From Candidatus Binatia bacterium (GTDB lineage Bacteria; Desulfobacterota; Binatia; UBA1149; JAJCZL01): a stretch of 35,710 nucleotides of DNA. Where the stretch lies: NCBI GenBank assembly GCA_028278325.1, contig JANQEO010000220.1:1-35710 (forward strand), given 5' to 3'. Within the stretch, counting starts at the first letter, position 1. Each line of letters starts with the position of its first letter. The notes under the pieces are model-generated. The model had not been told where the DNA came from. It ran no database searches and was given only the letters and a program-made list of their open reading frames with translations. Shown here in pieces: positions 1 through 9,126 of this stretch. The position numbers and the translations under genes were made by a program.

Positions 1-772
1 CGAACACTGCATCGTCGAACTCTCCGGTCCAGCGATGGGCGACCTCACCCGCGAAGCCGTCACATTCGGCGGTGACCACTTTCAGGCCCAGAGAGGGAAC
101 ATCCTCGACGTGCCGGGTTCTGTCGGCCAGTTCGAAGGTCTTGTCGAGATCCGCGCGAACCCGCTCGCGCGCTTCTTCGAGCTCCGGGCCGTAGGTGAGC
201 CTGGAGTCCATCGAGAGGAGGACGCGGTATGCAGTGGCCTGGTCCATGGCGCGCACGGCAAGACCGAGTTCGCGAGATCCTTCGACCGCGAGCACCCATC
301 TGTCGACGTCGTCCGCCATCATCACGAGGTTGTGTAGGGCCAACAGCCCCGGCCGTGACTGGCCTCGCTTCGATGCTCTCTCGCACAAGTACTCATAGAG
401 GAGCCGGCTGGCTGCGTAGGTGTCTTCGAGTACGAAGTCGGTGAAGCGCACGTCGAGATGTCCCACGGCGCGTCGATCCATTGCGGTCTTGTGGTGATCG
501 ACCCAGTAGACCTCGAGGCCGTCGTCGATGAGCTTGTTCAGGTGAGCATCCGTGGAGTCATGTCTCCAGGATATGTCGGTGATCCAGAGCTGTTCGGCGG
601 TGGGATCTTCAGGCCCGTAACCTTGCAACACGGTGTCTATCTCGTTGTTGCTCGCAAAGACCGTGTTCATGTCGCTGCCGGCGAAGTACCTGGCAGCCAC
701 GACCGCACAGGTCAGCCCGTCGAGGCAGTTCGGGCCGTGGCTTACTATGGTGACGCGGCGGTCGTCGGACAT
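1..772 (-). CDS. DHH-family phosphoesterase (partial, C-terminus cut by window edge)
   Basis: The minus-strand frame is open from an ATG at 772 to the left window edge, about 257 codons. The N-terminus reads MSDDRRVTIVSHGPNCLDG; the LDG aspartate sits where DHH phosphoesterases bind their first metal. A second acidic site (WITDISW) follows, then the signature VYWVDHHKTAMDRRA with the DHH triad. DHH proteins hydrolyse phosphodiester or pyrophosphate bonds with Mn2+; relatives include oligoribonucleases of the NrnA/NrnB type, but the exact substrate cannot be told here. The C-terminal DHHA1-like part is only partly present. The gene lies 48 bp downstream of the Gfo/Idh gene on the same strand and could be co-transcribed with it. 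The Shine-Dalgarno is weak. Family assignment is fairly sure, function is not. Confidence 0.8.
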   Translation of the reverse strand, partial: MSDDRRVTIVSHGPNCLDGLTCAVVAARYFAGSDMNTVFASNNEIDTVLQGYGPEDPTAEQLWITDISWRHDSTDAHLNKLIDDGLEVYWVDHHKTAMDRRAVGHLDVRFTDFVLEDTYAASRLLYEYLCERASKRGQSRPGLLALHNLVMMADDVDRWVLAVEGSRELGLAVRAMDQATAYRVLLSMDSRLTYGPELEEARERVRADLDKTFELADRTRHVEDVPSLGLKVVTAECDGFAGEVAHRWTGEFDDAVF

Positions 773-820
773 GACCCGACATCCTATGATCCGAGGGCCA
801 GTATCACAACTCGGCGATTT

Positions 821-1825
821 CTAAGGCCGGGCGACCTTTTCGAAACCGCCGCTGGCGTCGGCAGCGTAACAGGCTTCGGCCACTGCCACGGCGTAGAGAC
901 CGTCATCGAAGCCGATCATGGGCGCATCGCCGCTGCTCACGTCGTCGACCAGTTGGCGGAGAGTCTTTGCCACCGTCATGGCGGCCATGGGGAGTTCGAT
1001 GGTCTTGCTCCCTTTGTCATCAACCTTGTGCAGAGTGTTGAGAACGTGATCGCCGGCGAGCTGCCCGCGTTCGCCGGAGACTTCGATGGAGCCGTTACGG
1101 CTGTCCGTGGAACGCGAGCAGGTAACCAACGCCGTGAGCGTTCGCGCTTCCTGACCGGCGGAACCTTCTTCGCTTAGCCGCAGTACGGCGCCGAAGTTGT
1201 CCTCTGTCGCGCGGGTATGAACCCTCTGTGCAGTGCAGGCGACGCTGTCGATATGCAGGCCGGTGAGATAGCGGACCAGATCGAAGCAGTGGACGCCGGT
1301 GTGGAGGATGTTGCCCCCTCCGGACAGATCCGGTTCGTCGAGCCACCCGATCTGCCGCTGGGGCGGGAACCGTTGGGTGAACACGAGGGAGTCGATGCGG
1401 CCCAAAGAAGGAATCAGTTCCCGTATCGTCTTGACGACGACGTTGAACCTGAGAGTGTGACCGGCCAGACAGTAGGTGCCGGTCTCGCGGATGCGTTCGA
1501 GCATTCTCCGCCCGCTCTCGAGATCGGGCGCAACCGGCTTCTCGATTAGCAGCTTCTTACCTGCGCGGATGGCCGCTTCGACCAGATCGGGAAGCAGCGA
1601 GGGGATCGTGACGAGAGCAACGACATCTACATCGGCCCTGTTGATGAGCTCGAAGGCGTCATCGACGAAGTCGCAACCGAGCTCGCCGGCCTGTTTGCGT
1701 CCCTCGTCGGCGTTACGCCGGCAGATGGCGGTGAGAGTCAGTCCCTCTACATCGCCTGCGGCGTGGCGGGCGTAACGGGCGCCGTGGCGTCCGGTGCCGA
1801 TGATTCCGAGCCTCAGCGCGTTCAC
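821..1825 (-). CDS. Gfo/Idh/MocA family NAD(P)-dependent oxidoreductase
   Basis: The protein starts with a Rossmann dinucleotide-binding motif, LRLGIIGTGRHGARYARH. About 90 residues later comes the family signature LLIEKPVAPD, whose EKP lysine is the usual catalytic/cofactor-binding residue. A C-terminal alpha/beta dimerisation domain contains GGGNILHTGVHCFDLVRYL, with the conserved histidine and aspartate of the substrate site. Members oxidise or reduce sugars, inositols or related polyols, and the substrate is not predictable. I chose GTG at 1825 because it leaves the typical short N-terminus; the frame extends to a TTG at 1870. There is no good Shine-Dalgarno for either. It is divergent from endonuclease III and upstream of the DHH gene. 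Confidence 0.88.
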   Translation of the reverse strand: MNALRLGIIGTGRHGARYARHAAGDVEGLTLTAICRRNADEGRKQAGELGCDFVDDAFELINRADVDVVALVTIPSLLPDLVEAAIRAGKKLLIEKPVAPDLESGRRMLERIRETGTYCLAGHTLRFNVVVKTIRELIPSLGRIDSLVFTQRFPPQRQIGWLDEPDLSGGGNILHTGVHCFDLVRYLTGLHIDSVACTAQRVHTRATEDNFGAVLRLSEEGSAGQEARTLTALVTCSRSTDSRNGSIEVSGERGQLAGDHVLNTLHKVDDKGSKTIELPMAAMTVAKTLRQLVDDVSSGDAPMIGFDDGLYAVAVAEACYAADASGGFEKVARP

Positions 1826-1878
1826 TCGAGGAGGATAGGAAACGCCCGGCAGTCTTGCAATTCGGCCCAACGCCTTCT

Positions 1879-2589
1879 ATGGGCACTTCGATGCGAGCCA
1901 AACGCGGTGCCGGGTCGGACAGAGGCGTGGGAGTCGACAACCGCAACCTCGCCCATGTGATGCGTAGGTTAAGGGAGGCGTATGCGAAACAGCAGGCGCC
2001 GATCGTGACGCTGATCGCGGTGGCCACCCGGGAACCTTATCGCGTGTTGGCATCCTGTATCCTCAGCTTGCGCACCCAAGACGGCACGACTGCCGAAGCC
2101 AGCAAGCGCTTGTTCGAGATCGCCCCGACGGTGGAAGCCCTGGCGGAGGCCGACGTCGAAGAAGTGGAAAAGGCAATCTACCCGGTCGGGTTCTACCGGA
2201 CCAAGGCGCCCCAGCTCGTCGAGATGGCCAAGAGAATAGTGTCGGACTACGGCGGACGCGTGCCCGACGACATCGACACCCTCCTCCAGTTCAAGGGGGT
2301 AGGTCGCAAGACGGCCAACCTCGTCGTTACGGCCGGCTACGGAAAGCCGGGTATCTGTGTGGATACCCACGTCCATCGAATAACCAACCGTTGGGGATAT
2401 GTGTCGACGAAGTCTCCCGAAGAGACCGAGCAGGCGCTGAGGGCGAAGTTGCCGCGTAAGTACTGGCTCGAGATAAACGATCTGCTGGTCTCCTACGGCC
2501 AGACTCTGTGCAAGCCGACCTCGCCCATGTGCACCCGTTGCGAGATCGCGCGCTGGTGCCCGCGTCTGGGCGTAAAGAACAGCCGCTAG
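1879..2589 (+). CDS. nth: Endonuclease III (DNA glycosylase/AP lyase)
   Basis: This bifunctional base-excision repair enzyme removes oxidised pyrimidines and cleaves the abasic site. The helix-hairpin-helix FKGVGRKTANLVV carries the catalytic lysine (in GRKTA), and VDTHVHRITNRWG carries the catalytic aspartate. The C-terminal iron-sulfur loop fits C-x6-C-x2-C-x5-C exactly (CKPTSPMCTRCEIARWC). About 236 residues is slightly longer than the E. coli enzyme because of an N-terminal tail. In-frame starts are TTG 1855, ATG 1879, ATG 1891 and GTG 1927, and none has a convincing ribosome binding site, so the start is uncertain. The stop lies 4 bp from the convergent stop of the VWA gene. Function is very sure. 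Confidence 0.93.
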   Translation: MGTSMRAKRGAGSDRGVGVDNRNLAHVMRRLREAYAKQQAPIVTLIAVATREPYRVLASCILSLRTQDGTTAEASKRLFEIAPTVEALAEADVEEVEKAIYPVGFYRTKAPQLVEMAKRIVSDYGGRVPDDIDTLLQFKGVGRKTANLVVTAGYGKPGICVDTHVHRITNRWGYVSTKSPEETEQALRAKLPRKYWLEINDLLVSYGQTLCKPTSPMCTRCEIARWCPRLGVKNSR

Positions 2590-2593
2590 GACT

Positions 2594-5500
2594 CTACCCT
2601 CTGGTTATCATCCTGTAGATGCGCGGTAGCTGCTCGGGCAGAGTGCGGATGTCCTCGATCACGGCGTAGCGTGATTCCGGGCACATCTCCCTGAGGTAGT
2701 CGTGGCCGGCCGGATCGACGGTTATGCAGAAGGTTCGGACCGCCTGGTCCTCCATCTCTTGGAGGGCTGTCATGGTGTCTTGGATTCCGTAGACGTTTGA
2801 GCGGCGGTCGTCACCGTAGTCGAAATCCTGGGGAAAGCCGTCACTGAGAAGGATCATGTACTTGGAGCGCGCGGACACGCGAGCAAGCTTTTGCGCCGAG
2901 TGACGCAGGGCCGTGCCCATTCGTGTGGAACGCCGAGGTTCTATGCCCCCCAGGCGTGCCTTTACTTTGTCGCTGAGCTTTTCGTTGAATGACTTGACGT
3001 GAAAATACTCGACGTTGTCTCGGCCGTGCCCCGAGAAACCGTAGATGGCATAGGCATCGCCGATTTCTTCTATGACTTTGGACATGATGGCGATCGTGTC
3101 CTTGGTGAGATCGATGACGCGTCTCGGCTCGGCGTCGGGTTGACCCGATTCGGCCAGGGGCTCGTCGGTGGACGCGCTCATGTCGAGGAGGAAGAGCGTG
3201 GCGATGTCGCGCTCTTCCCTCTGTCTGGCGATATACAGTCTGTCGCTGCTCGGTTGACGGGAACGCCGGTCGGCATGAGCGTCGACGGCGGCGGCGAGAT
3301 CGACCTCCTCACCGTGTTCCATGCCGCGAACCTTCCGGTACTGCTCGGGCTTCATCAGTTGGAACTCACGCTTCAGGTTCTGCAGAAGGTCGTTGCAGTT
3401 CGAGAGTGCCTTGCTGAAGTACTCTCCGCTATCGCCGCCGACTTCGTGTTCGGTGAGGCGGCACCACCTTCTGCGATAGTCGCGGATATGGTGGTCCCAT
3501 TCGTCGTAAACGTAGACTTTGCCGGGACGGCGGTCGGCAAGCCACGCGCGAACGCCTTCAGAGTCTCCGGCCTCCAGGTGCTCGCGCAGCTCCTCGACGA
3601 CGGCGGCAGGAAGCTTACCCAACAGGTCGGTGATGTAGAGGCCCAGGGACTGTTCCTCCCCTCCTCGGCTCGATGTGATCTTGAGGTCCAGCCCGCTCTC
3701 GATCAGAGCCCGTAGCTCCTCGGGTGTGAGCGGCGTGCCCCCGTCGTCACTATCGCCTTCCTCATCGATGGATAGCTGTATGTCCTGCTCCGAAAGGTCG
3801 CCTTCCAAGTCCGTATCGGTGGAGCCTCCGGCGGTCGAGGTTTCCATTCCCGCAGTCCCCGTGTCGCCGTCGAGGTGCTCGAGAGGATCGATCACCGTTG
3901 CGCCGCTGATCTGAGCGATCATGTTCTCGACGTCGTACTCTTCGGCGGGACGGGCTTGAGCCAGGGCAAGGCCGGCATAGAAGCGAAGCAGCATCGCGGC
4001 GCTGTCGTACGCGGACGCATCCGGGCTTCGGAGCTTTTCTACGGCGGGCTCCAACGCGCGGCCGAGACGCCTCAGCCGGCCTTCCAGTTGTGAGGCGCTG
4101 CGGCGCCCTACGGACATCATGAACAGGGCCTCGAGAAAGCGCTCGGCCGGGCGGTCGGGGGCGGCCGGAGGCGGGTTGTCCGCATAGAAGCGACCCAGCC
4201 TGTCGAGGTCGTCGGCCAGTCCCTTGAAGTCTCTGGTGAGAGCGGCGTCGATCCTTACCCCGTCGAGGAGGATGAAGAGTGAGGCGGCGAGCAGTGGGTT
4301 GGGGAAGGACTCGATCAGCCCCATGATGTCGTTGGACTCCGCGCCGGCTGCATCAGGAACGTAGCCCGCGGACTCGGCCAGCCGGTCAAGGTCGAGGTCG
4401 TAGGTGCCGTACTCCCAGCGCCCGGCGATGTGGGCGGCCGTCAGTTTGTAGAACAGCTGGTTGTCCTCGACCGTGTCGCAAAGATCGACGCGTTCCGGAA
4501 AGTGGATAGATGTGTCTTCAGGCGCCGCCAGCGGGGGGCGGAACCAAACTCCGGGGCCGCTGCTCAGTTGGAACGACCTGCGAGACATCATCATCAAGAA
4601 CCTCTGCATCAGACCCTCGACCTCTTCGAAGGAAACCGAGGCCGAGTGCTGGGTGAGGATCGCGTGCGAGGTTCGGCTTTCCAACCTGAAATGCGCAAGA
4701 CCGGCCTTGCGGTTCGTGCGGGTGATCTCTAAACCTCGCTCGACCCAAAGCTGAATCCCTTCCCGCCCGCCTTCTTCGAGTGCCCGATCGATGGTGCGGA
4801 GGTAGGGAATCAACAGTTCCGGATCAGTTGCCGAGAGGTCGTCGAGCAGAGAATACGCATGGTCGATGTCGCCGCCCGCCATCCCGTGCACGACGCCGGG
4901 TATGAGTGACAAGGTTTCCCCGAGCGCCGGGGAGTCGATGCAGCTCCCGATCACCTCGAGCAAGTGATCGTTGGCCGCTTGCGGCAATACCTTCGCTGCT
5001 CGCGCGAGGTCGCGGAGCACTACGGCGGCCGTTCCCGCATCCCTTGCCTGCACCGCGATAGAAACGATCCTTGATACCGTTTGTGGCGGCAGGGTGCGGA
5101 ACTCTTCCGGCACCTCCGGGAGCTTGGGACTTCGGGTCGCTGCTGCCACGCGCTGTAGCAGCACGGCCCATGCTGCCACGCTGCCCGTATCCAGGGCGGT
5201 GATGAGCCCGGGTGAGGAGTCGATGAGGGCCGCGGCCACGAACTCTCCCCTCCACTGAGCGTTGTCCAGGGTCTCGGTTATCGCTCGGCTCCAGGCGTCG
5301 ATTAGATCGGGCGACGCCTGGTCCGTGCCGAAGACCGGAGGTCCTGTCACGGAGACGAAACGCGAGCCGAGGCGGCGGCTCGCGTCGATGATGCGGGCGG
5401 CGGCATCGAGCCACGCTTTCCTGACGGCCTCGGGCATGGCTGCGAATCGAGAAGGATCCAGATCGAAGAACGCCGTGACCGATTCTCTTCCGCTGCCGTC

Positions 5501-5752
5501 AGGGCGCAACAGTACGTTTGCCGCTGTTTCCCAATCCGACGCCGAGCGCGATCCCTGTTGACGGTATACTTGCGCAGCCGCGATCAGATAGCGATGGGCG
5601 AGAGATACGGAGTGCGCCGCGAAACGGTCACCCTGCCCGATGAGGGCGTCGCGGTCCGCTTGCGACATCCCTGCGAGTTCACGCAAGGCTTCGGCTCCCT
5701 CGATGCTCTCTTCGAGGTGTTTGCTTTCCAGCCAGCTACTACGGTCTGCCAT
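2594..5752 (-). CDS. NorD/CbbO-type von Willebrand factor A domain protein
   Basis: A 1052-residue protein. The first ~600 residues are helix-rich and repeat-like without a recognisable catalytic motif. An acidic Asp/Glu/Ser/Thr/Gly linker follows at about 620-690. The C-terminal ~200 residues are a VWA domain with a complete-looking MIDAS: DMSAS beginning near residue 857, a threonine in RMGTALRH, and LLSDGFPQD. A YDEWD...YRRRWC block precedes it, as in NorD/CbbO proteins. Such proteins pair with MoxR/NirQ/CbbQ ATPases and act as adaptors that remodel or activate target enzymes (nitric oxide reductase and Rubisco are the known clients). It lies 51 bp downstream of the MoxR gene on the same strand. 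No nor or Rubisco genes are in the window, so the client is unknown. ATG 5752 has only a weak AGAG upstream. Confidence 0.85.
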   Translation of the reverse strand: MADRSSWLESKHLEESIEGAEALRELAGMSQADRDALIGQGDRFAAHSVSLAHRYLIAAAQVYRQQGSRSASDWETAANVLLRPDGSGRESVTAFFDLDPSRFAAMPEAVRKAWLDAAARIIDASRRLGSRFVSVTGPPVFGTDQASPDLIDAWSRAITETLDNAQWRGEFVAAALIDSSPGLITALDTGSVAAWAVLLQRVAAATRSPKLPEVPEEFRTLPPQTVSRIVSIAVQARDAGTAAVVLRDLARAAKVLPQAANDHLLEVIGSCIDSPALGETLSLIPGVVHGMAGGDIDHAYSLLDDLSATDPELLIPYLRTIDRALEEGGREGIQLWVERGLEITRTNRKAGLAHFRLESRTSHAILTQHSASVSFEEVEGLMQRFLMMMSRRSFQLSSGPGVWFRPPLAAPEDTSIHFPERVDLCDTVEDNQLFYKLTAAHIAGRWEYGTYDLDLDRLAESAGYVPDAAGAESNDIMGLIESFPNPLLAASLFILLDGVRIDAALTRDFKGLADDLDRLGRFYADNPPPAAPDRPAERFLEALFMMSVGRRSASQLEGRLRRLGRALEPAVEKLRSPDASAYDSAAMLLRFYAGLALAQARPAEEYDVENMIAQISGATVIDPLEHLDGDTGTAGMETSTAGGSTDTDLEGDLSEQDIQLSIDEEGDSDDGGTPLTPEELRALIESGLDLKITSSRGGEEQSLGLYITDLLGKLPAAVVEELREHLEAGDSEGVRAWLADRRPGKVYVYDEWDHHIRDYRRRWCRLTEHEVGGDSGEYFSKALSNCNDLLQNLKREFQLMKPEQYRKVRGMEHGEEVDLAAAVDAHADRRSRQPSSDRLYIARQREERDIATLFLLDMSASTDEPLAESGQPDAEPRRVIDLTKDTIAIMSKVIEEIGDAYAIYGFSGHGRDNVEYFHVKSFNEKLSDKVKARLGGIEPRRSTRMGTALRHSAQKLARVSARSKYMILLSDGFPQDFDYGDDRRSNVYGIQDTMTALQEMEDQAVRTFCITVDPAGHDYLREMCPESRYAVIEDIRTLPEQLPRIYRMITRG

Positions 5753-5803
5753 CTCTTTGCGTGCGTACCGCGGCTAGGGCACGCCCCGAGTCAGTCGGCG
5801 GGC

Positions 5804-6610
5804 TCAGTCTGCGGGAAAGATCGAGTAGGTGAGTTCCGCAATCGCCGCCTGAGTTTGGAAGTCGTCGGTGAGCCCGCGGATGATGGTAGCTTCGCATGCT
5901 CTTCTCGGGCTCAGCCCCCGCTTGATGAGTTGCGCCGCGTAGACCAACAGCCTCGCGCTCACGCCCTCTTCGAGACCGCTGGATTTGAGTTCCCTCACAC
6001 GCTCGCCCAGATGCGCCAGATCCATTGCCGTCTCTACATCGACGCCGCCTTCGTGCGCAACGATCTCGGCTTCCTTGTCTCGCGGGGGATAGTCGAACTC
6101 GATGGTCACGAACCGCTGGCGCGTGGAGGGCTTGAGGTCCTTGAGCACCGACTGGTACCCGGGATTGTAAGACACGACCAGCATGAACTCGGGATGGGCT
6201 CGCACCAGGCTGCCGAGTTTGTCTATGGGTAGGATACGACGGTGATCGGTGAGCGGATGAATCAGCACCATCGTGTCCTTACGGGCTTCGACGATCTCGT
6301 CGAGGTAGCACATCGCGCCGATGCGGACGGCTTGAGTGAGCGGCCCGTCCATCCACACGGTTTCGTCGCCACGGATCAGATAACGGCCTACCAGATCGCT
6401 GCCGCTTAGGTCTTCGTTGCAGGCCACGGTGATCAAGGGTTCAGGCCGCTCTTCGGTGGCGCCCACCAGCTTCCACGACATGTACTCTACGAAGCGGGTC
6501 TTGCCGCAACCGGTGGGACCCTTGAGCAGGACCGGAAGCGACAGCTCGTGAGCCGCTTCGAAGATCTCGACCTCGTCGGCCATGGGCAAGTAGTAAGGCG
6601 CGTCGCTCAT
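5804..6610 (-). CDS. MoxR/CbbQ/NorQ-type AAA+ ATPase
   Basis: A 268-residue AAA+ protein. Walker A is GPTGCGKT at about residues 31-38 and Walker B is [12 protein letters not shown] sensor-1 region SYNPGYQ and an arginine-containing [14 protein letters not shown] follow, all typical of the CbbQ/NirQ/NorQ branch of MoxR ATPases. With its VWA partner it should form a ring ATPase that remodels metalloenzymes or membrane complexes. I chose ATG 6610 because GAGGAG ends 3 nt upstream; the frame is open to 6646 but that would overlap the upstream gene. It starts 7 bp after the TPR gene stop, so the three genes form one operon and are probably translationally linked. Family assignment is very sure; the client is unknown. 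Confidence 0.92.
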   Translation of the reverse strand: MSDAPYYLPMADEVEIFEAAHELSLPVLLKGPTGCGKTRFVEYMSWKLVGATEERPEPLITVACNEDLSGSDLVGRYLIRGDETVWMDGPLTQAVRIGAMCYLDEIVEARKDTMVLIHPLTDHRRILPIDKLGSLVRAHPEFMLVVSYNPGYQSVLKDLKPSTRQRFVTIEFDYPPRDKEAEIVAHEGGVDVETAMDLAHLGERVRELKSSGLEEGVSARLLVYAAQLIKRGLSPRRACEATIIRGLTDDFQTQAAIAELTYSIFPAD

Positions 6611-6617
6611 GAGCTCC

Positions 6618-7832
6618 TCACTGGTAAGCTTGCTCGTCGAACGCACCGACGAACTCCTCGCCGTCCAGGCTGTCCATCACCGTGTTGCTGGCCTTGTCTA
6701 CGAGCTTTACCAGCACGGGCGTTTCGGTGCCGGTGTCGTTGGACGCCGCCATGATCTGCTCGTTCATCGTCGACTTGAACTTGTTGCGCATCACCGGAGG
6801 CATCTTGTCCATTGGAAACCCGTCGAGATAAACGGAAGCGTTGGTGGCATCGTGCCATTCTATCGACGTGATCTTCCTGCCGACGATGTTGTGTTGGATG
6901 AAGATCCGATCGACCCGGCTCTGAAAGGCGCTTGAAGCGTTGGAATCGGGGCCTGATCCCCCCGTCGGGGCAACTTCCCCGTGGGCAGCACCGGATTTCA
7001 CGGTGCGGATGTACTGGTCGATGCGCTCCCGGTACTCGGGCGCGGAAGCATGTTTGCGCGCGAGCTCCAGACTCTCCAGCGCACCTTCGCTGTCTCCCTG
7101 GGCGTGGAGGGCGATGGCGAGATTGAAGTGGGCCTGCACGAACTCCGGATGCTCCTTTAGAACATCCGCGTAGATCTTCTTTGCTGTCTCGGTTTGGTCT
7201 TGAAACAGCAAGACCGAGCCCAGATCGGTCAGCACGTGAGGATCTCCAGGCTCCAACTCGAGATACCTTTCGTAGTATCCCTGCGCAGCCGCGAAGTCGT
7301 TCTTCGTGTACTCTAGGTTGCCCGCCATTCGCAGGCCTTCGAGGTTGTTAGCGTCCAGATCGAGCAAGCGCTCCAGAGACTGCTCGGCCTGGGCCGTGTA
7401 GGAACGGTTGAGTTGGCTGGCTCTGAACTGGGCGCGCGCCAGCTTCTGCCAGGCCTCGATGTTCTCCGGTGACGCGGCGGCAGCTTCCTGGAGTTCCTCG
7501 AGGAAAGTAAGGATCTCCTCGGGGAATTCGATGTCGCGAGCCGATTCCTGAGTTGCCTCGACCGCCGGCGTCGGGCGGCCCGGAACCGCTCGCGCGACAT
7601 CGCCGGAGGTGCCGGCAGCCAGCCAGAATATGCCGGCCCCCGTTGCCATGAACGCCGCCATGACGCCCGCGGCGACCCAGGGGCCCGATGATTTGGGTTT
7701 CGCTTCGGGGGTCTCCGAACTCGGTTCCGGGGCCGGTCCGAGGGCAGTTCCGCAGCCCGGGCAGAAAGAAGCACCTTCGGGACGGGCGGCTCCGCACCGG
7801 CCGCAGAAGCGTGGTTGCTGGGAATCCGACAT
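6618..7832 (-). CDS. Zinc-ribbon, single-pass membrane TPR protein
   Basis: 404 residues. An N-terminal zinc ribbon has two CxxC pairs (Cys10/13 and Cys24/27; CGRCG and CPGCG). A Pro/Ser/Glu linker leads to one transmembrane helix at about 52-74. Several TPR units follow (for example [20 protein letters not shown] and [20 protein letters not shown]) at about 125-270. The C-terminal domain of roughly 100 residues (from [12 protein letters not shown]) is not one I recognise. The predicted topology places the zinc ribbon in the cytoplasm and the TPR region outside. As first gene of the operon with the MoxR ATPase and VWA protein, it may be the membrane anchor or client receptor of that machine; this is inference. 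The ATG has AGGGA about 9 nt upstream. Confidence 0.8.
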   Translation of the reverse strand: MSDSQQPRFCGRCGAARPEGASFCPGCGTALGPAPEPSSETPEAKPKSSGPWVAAGVMAAFMATGAGIFWLAAGTSGDVARAVPGRPTPAVEATQESARDIEFPEEILTFLEELQEAAAASPENIEAWQKLARAQFRASQLNRSYTAQAEQSLERLLDLDANNLEGLRMAGNLEYTKNDFAAAQGYYERYLELEPGDPHVLTDLGSVLLFQDQTETAKKIYADVLKEHPEFVQAHFNLAIALHAQGDSEGALESLELARKHASAPEYRERIDQYIRTVKSGAAHGEVAPTGGSGPDSNASSAFQSRVDRIFIQHNIVGRKITSIEWHDATNASVYLDGFPMDKMPPVMRNKFKSTMNEQIMAASNDTGTETPVLVKLVDKASNTVMDSLDGEEFVGAFDEQAYQ

Positions 7833-7980
7833 CGAATATTCCCTATCAGCTACTCATACTCGGTTGAAATCCGGGGTTTTCCGCCCGCCGAATGGGGTTT
7901 CTCGTAGTCCGGACGCGTGCTAATTAATTCGGCTGGCCCGTTGTCCGGGACAGGCATTAGGATCCCCGAACGGTAAGGAA

Positions 7981-9120
7981 ATGAACGGCATAAAATCGTA
8001 TTGGAAAAGCCTCAACCCCACGCTTCGTTCGATAATCACGACGACGATCAAGGCGGTGCTGACCGTAGGCGCCTTCTACCTGCTTCTCAGCCACAAGGTC
8101 GACACCGAAGACGGCCGGCGAATAACGACCTTCGCCGCGATACTCGAGCACATCGACGAAATCGATCCGGCGGTATTCTGGCGCTTCATCTTCCTCGCTA
8201 CGGCGGTGAAAGTCGTGGGCATCGGCTCGAGCATGTACCGGTGGACCCTGTTGCTCAAAGGGCAGGGTATCCAGATGCCGTTCTTCCATATTGCCGGCAG
8301 CTTTCTGATCGGCAGGTTCTTGGGCACTTTCCTGCCGTCGACCGTAGGCTTGGACGGCTACAAGCTCTATGACGCCGCGCGCTTCAGCAAACGGACCGTC
8401 GAGGTTACCGCCGCGACTGTGATCGAAAAGGTCCTCGGCATCGTCGGGATCTTCGTCACTTTCCTCGTCGCCTTACCACTGGGCATATCCGTGCTCGGCG
8501 AGAATGCGTTCAGCGTCGGAATTATCACGGTGCCGTTGGCTACGGCGGTAATAACCGGCTTTTTCCTGGTGTTGTTCAAGCCTGCTCTGGTGCAGTGGTT
8601 CATCGAGAATGTTCCCTTCCCCGGAAAGGCGAAGGTCTCGGGATTCGTCACCAGGGTGTCGGAAGCGGCAGCAGCATACAGCGGGCATAAGCTCATCCTG
8701 GTCAACGCCGCGTTTCAGAGCTTCGTCGTGCACTTTACGACCGCAGCGATGTATTTCTTCACGGCTCTTGCGGTCGGAGCGATGGAGGCAGGATTCTGGC
8801 AGGTGACTTTCGCCTCGACGATTCAGATTTTTGCCACCGTCATCTCTCCCTTCACGATTGCCGGAGAAGGCGTGCGCGAGATCGTGCAAGCTCTGCTTCT
8901 CGCCAAGCACATCGGTACGTCGGCGTCGATAATGTCGGCGGCATTGGGCTTCTGGGCCGCGGAGGCGCTTACTCTCACCGGTGCGTTCTTCTGGTGGTCA
9001 AGGAAGAAGGACTATCGGCCCGCTTATGTGCTCGTCAACGGTGTCGATGTCAGTGACGGGTTGCCGGAGGACGGCCAGGGTCTGGACGCCGTCAAAGCCG
9101 GCGTTCTCGCCACCAAGTAG
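7981..9120 (+). CDS. Flippase-like integral membrane protein (LPG synthase TM / YbhN family)
   Basis: 379 residues with about eight hydrophobic helices and the family hallmark GSFLIGRFLGTFLPSTVGLDGYKLYDAARF near residues 100-135, including the G..lp...G.Dg.R/K-type loop of the lysylphosphatidylglycerol synthase transmembrane/UPF0104 family. A later segment, ISPFTIAGEGVREIVQALLL, matches the second conserved loop. Members lacking the C-terminal synthase domain, as here, are thought to flip or transport lipid-linked molecules across the inner membrane. AAGGA lies unusually close to the ATG. It is divergent from the TPR operon across a 148-bp AT-richer spacer (7833-7980) in which I see no convincing promoter pair. 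It converges on the patatin gene with stops 6 bp apart. Confidence 0.8.
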   Translation: MNGIKSYWKSLNPTLRSIITTTIKAVLTVGAFYLLLSHKVDTEDGRRITTFAAILEHIDEIDPAVFWRFIFLATAVKVVGIGSSMYRWTLLLKGQGIQMPFFHIAGSFLIGRFLGTFLPSTVGLDGYKLYDAARFSKRTVEVTAATVIEKVLGIVGIFVTFLVALPLGISVLGENAFSVGIITVPLATAVITGFFLVLFKPALVQWFIENVPFPGKAKVSGFVTRVSEAAAAYSGHKLILVNAAFQSFVVHFTTAAMYFFTALAVGAMEAGFWQVTFASTIQIFATVISPFTIAGEGVREIVQALLLAKHIGTSASIMSAALGFWAAEALTLTGAFFWWSRKKDYRPAYVLVNGVDVSDGLPEDGQGLDAVKAGVLATK

Positions 9121-9126
9121 AGAGGC

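Noticed and set aside
458..1177. Plus-strand open frame of 239 codons
   Set aside because: It lies antisense to the DHH and Gfo/Idh genes, which carry diagnostic motifs.
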